Positions 62,510 through 64,000 of a DNA stretch of 64,000 nucleotides are shown in pieces; the first letter of the stretch is position 1; each line of letters opens with the position of its first letter. A model generated the notes under the pieces. That model worked only from the letters and a program-made list of their open reading frames with translations. It had not been told where the DNA came from and did no database searches. A program made the translations under genes and the position numbers. Location: positions 1 to 64,000 of the forward strand of contig NZ_JAEHHL010000004.1 in assembly GCF_016623495.1 (NCBI RefSeq), given 5' to 3'. The DNA comes from Thermohalobaculum xanthum (GTDB lineage Bacteria > Pseudomonadota > Alphaproteobacteria > Rhodobacterales > Rhodobacteraceae).

Positions 62510-63150
62510 GTGGTCTTGTCCTCGTAGCGGCACAGATCGCGGATGACGCAGGTGCCGCAGGCGGGCTTGCGCGCCATGCAGGTGTAGCGTCCGTGCAGGA
62601 TCAGCCAGTGGTGCGCGTGCAGCGCGAAATCGGCGGGGATGTTGTCCTCGAGCGCGCGCTCAACCGCCAGCACGTCACGTCCCGGTGCGATCCCGGTGCG
62701 GTTGGCGACGCGGAACACATGCGTGTCGACCGCCATCGCCGGCTGGCGCCACCACATGTTCAGCACGACGTTCGCAGTCTTGCGTCCGACCCCGGGCAGC
62801 GACGACAGAGCCGCGCGCGAGGAGGGCACCTCGCCGCCATAGTCGTCGACCAGGATGCGGCTCAGCTTGATGACGTTCCTGGCCTTGTTGCGGTAGAGCC
62901 CGATCGTGCGGATGTGCTCGACCAGACCGTCCTCGCCCAGCGCCAGCATCTTCTGTGGCGAGTCGGCGATGCTGAACAGTTCGCGCGTCGCCTTGTTGAC
63001 GCCCTTGTCGGTTGCCTGCGCGCTCAGCGCCACGGCAACCAGCAGCGTATAGGCGTTGACATGCTCGAGCTCGCCCTTCGGCTCGGGGCGCTCGGCCCGG
63101 AACCGCTCGAAACATGTCCGGATGGCGTGGTAGTCGAGTTGCGCGCTCAT
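62506..63150 (-). CDS. nth: Endonuclease III
   Basis: 214 residues from ATG 63150. Base-excision DNA glycosylase/AP lyase for oxidised pyrimidines. Helix-hairpin-helix with catalytic Lys LSSLPGVGRKTANVVLN, catalytic Asp in MAVDTHVFRVANRTGIAPG, and the 4Fe-4S cysteines CMARKPACGTCVIRDLC (C-x6-C-x2-C-x5-C). Its end overlaps the PfkB gene start. Confidence 0.95.
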   Translation of the reverse strand: MSAQLDYHAIRTCFERFRAERPEPKGELEHVNAYTLLVAVALSAQATDKGVNKATRELFSIADSPQKMLALGEDGLVEHIRTIGLYRNKARNVIKLSRILVDDYGGEVPSSRAALSSLPGVGRKTANVVLNMWWRQPAMAVDTHVFRVANRTGIAPGRDVLAVERALEDNIPADFALHAHHWLILHGRYTCMARKPACGTCVIRDLCRYEDKTT

Positions 63151-63254
63151 GGCGCGACTGGGTTGCACAGAACAGTAATTTACACAAGGTTTTCGGTTAC
63201 GTCGTTCTCGTTGTGCTAGGCTTCGAGGATTGAAGCAAAAACGGGGAGAGCGCA

Positions 63255-64000
63255 TTGCATCTTGGATCGCTTGTCGCCGCAGTGGCGATCGCGCTGACGC
63301 CCTTCGCCGCCGCCGCGCAAACGGTGCCCGAGCAGGCGTCTGACGCCGGCCGCATCGATCAGGGCGCGGTCGAGCTTGCACGCGCGTCGGCCGAGTTCCT
63401 CGCCCGCCAGCCCGCGATGTCCTTCGACTGGTTCGTCAGCTACGACGAGGTGATCGACGGGCGCGAGAAGGTGACGTTCACGCGTGCCGGGACGAACCTG
63501 CTCGTGCGCGATCTGGGCTTTCTTTCGCGGACCGATCGTGGCGACGCGCTGCGCGACTACTACTATGACGGCGAGGTATTCACCATCGCCGCCCCCGATC
63601 AGAACTTCTACGCCTCGACGGGCTTCGCCGAAGGGTTCGAGCAGCTGGTGCAGGACGTGTCCGAGAAGCTCGAGACGCCCATCCCGTTATGGGTGCTGAT
63701 GACGGCTTCGCTGCCCGACGACATCCTCGAAGGTGTGGACGGAGCCGCGCATCTCGGGGTTACCCGCGTCGGCGGGCGCGAGGCGCACCACCTGGCCTTC
63801 TCGGACTACGACGAGGACTGGCAGGTCTGGATATCGACGGATCCCGACCGGCCGCTGCCGCTGATGATCGTGCGCACCGATCCCTACCAGCAGGGCTGGC
63901 CGCAATACCGGGCCTACCTCATGAACTGGAATCTCCAACCGTCGTACGAGCCGGGCGATTTCTCCTACGAGCCGCCGGAGGACAGCGTGCGGATCAGCTT
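63255..64000 (+). CDS. DUF2092 periplasmic protein, 3' end outside window
   Basis: About 248 codons to the window edge, no stop reached. The start is a TTG at 63255 with GGGGAGAG upstream; the signal peptide LHLGSLVAAVAIALTPFAAA is followed by a mature domain with FLARQPAMSFDWFVSYDEVI, DLGFLSRTDRGDALRDYYYD, FTIAAPDQNFYAS and HHLAFSDYDEDWQVWISTDP. These match the DUF2092 family (LolA/LolB-like fold, predicted periplasmic). Function unknown. Divergent from nth. Confidence 0.8.
   Translation, partial: MHLGSLVAAVAIALTPFAAAAQTVPEQASDAGRIDQGAVELARASAEFLARQPAMSFDWFVSYDEVIDGREKVTFTRAGTNLLVRDLGFLSRTDRGDALRDYYYDGEVFTIAAPDQNFYASTGFAEGFEQLVQDVSEKLETPIPLWVLMTASLPDDILEGVDGAAHLGVTRVGGREAHHLAFSDYDEDWQVWISTDPDRPLPLMIVRTDPYQQGWPQYRAYLMNWNLQPSYEPGDFSYEPPEDSVRIS

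Overview
The window reads as chromosome of an alphaproteobacterium of the Rhodobacterales (Rhodobacter/Paracoccus-like). The evidence is the very high GC of the core part, long runs of genes joined by 4-base ATGA/GTGA/TTGA overlaps, and order-specific gene sets: RegB/SenC/RegA redox control, the block DivL-like kinase-tsaE-amgK-murU-addB-addA-trxA, ccmABCDG, Usg, and dapF-mtaB-ftsY. No rRNA or CRISPR array is present. One tRNA (tRNA-Lys-TTT) is present.

Bases 1-6936 are accessory. A tyrosine integrase lies directly beside the 3' end of the tRNA-Lys gene and is followed on the same strand by an unknown gene, an AlpA/excisionase-like gene and a Rep_trans-type replication initiator of clearly lower GC. 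Together they look like a tRNA-integrated element with rolling-circle type replication. Further left are a frameshifted PD-(D/E)XK-like nuclease gene, a GNAT acetyltransferase, and a tight two-gene unit: a GIY-YIG-like nuclease overlapping a winged-helix plus YaaA/DUF6884-like protein. That pair is the best candidate here for an undescribed, possibly defensive, system. The left end of the island is not in the window.

Bases 7000-21900 are core: dapF-mtaB, ftsY with a hydrolase and a DMT permease, yciB, a ZIP transporter, cytochrome c maturation genes (ccmG-ccmD-ccmC and ccmB-ccmA, minus strand), aconitase, a TenA-family gene, usg and a DUF1223 gene. Bases 21950-26630 (minus) form one probable operon: a three-piece cobalt-type nitrile hydratase/thiocyanate hydrolase-like enzyme, then a DMT permease, a MATE exporter and an LpxL-like acyltransferase. 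Bases 26800-28400 hold a GNAT, a DUF4399 protein and trxA.

Bases 28490-41340 (minus) run regB, a DivL-like PAS kinase, tsaE, amgK, murU, addB, addA. RegB (quinone motif, redox Cys) and the plus-strand senC and regA make up the redox two-component system. A DMT permease gene lies between senC and regA. Bases 43920-48080 (minus) are the Anbu proteasome-like cluster: ATP-grasp, a small membrane protein, alpha-E, transglutaminase and Anbu.

Bases 48300-64000 are mostly core: a methyltransferase with a UbiH-family hydroxylase, an amidase, an aminotransferase, ftsK-lolA, a 55-residue Flp-pilin-like gene, a small protein with three exact-period 41-residue repeats, xth, an OmpR-type regulator, ribA with a YkuD L,D-transpeptidase, an adenosine-kinase-like pfkB gene with a 3' frameshift, nth, and the start of a DUF2092 protein cut by the window end.
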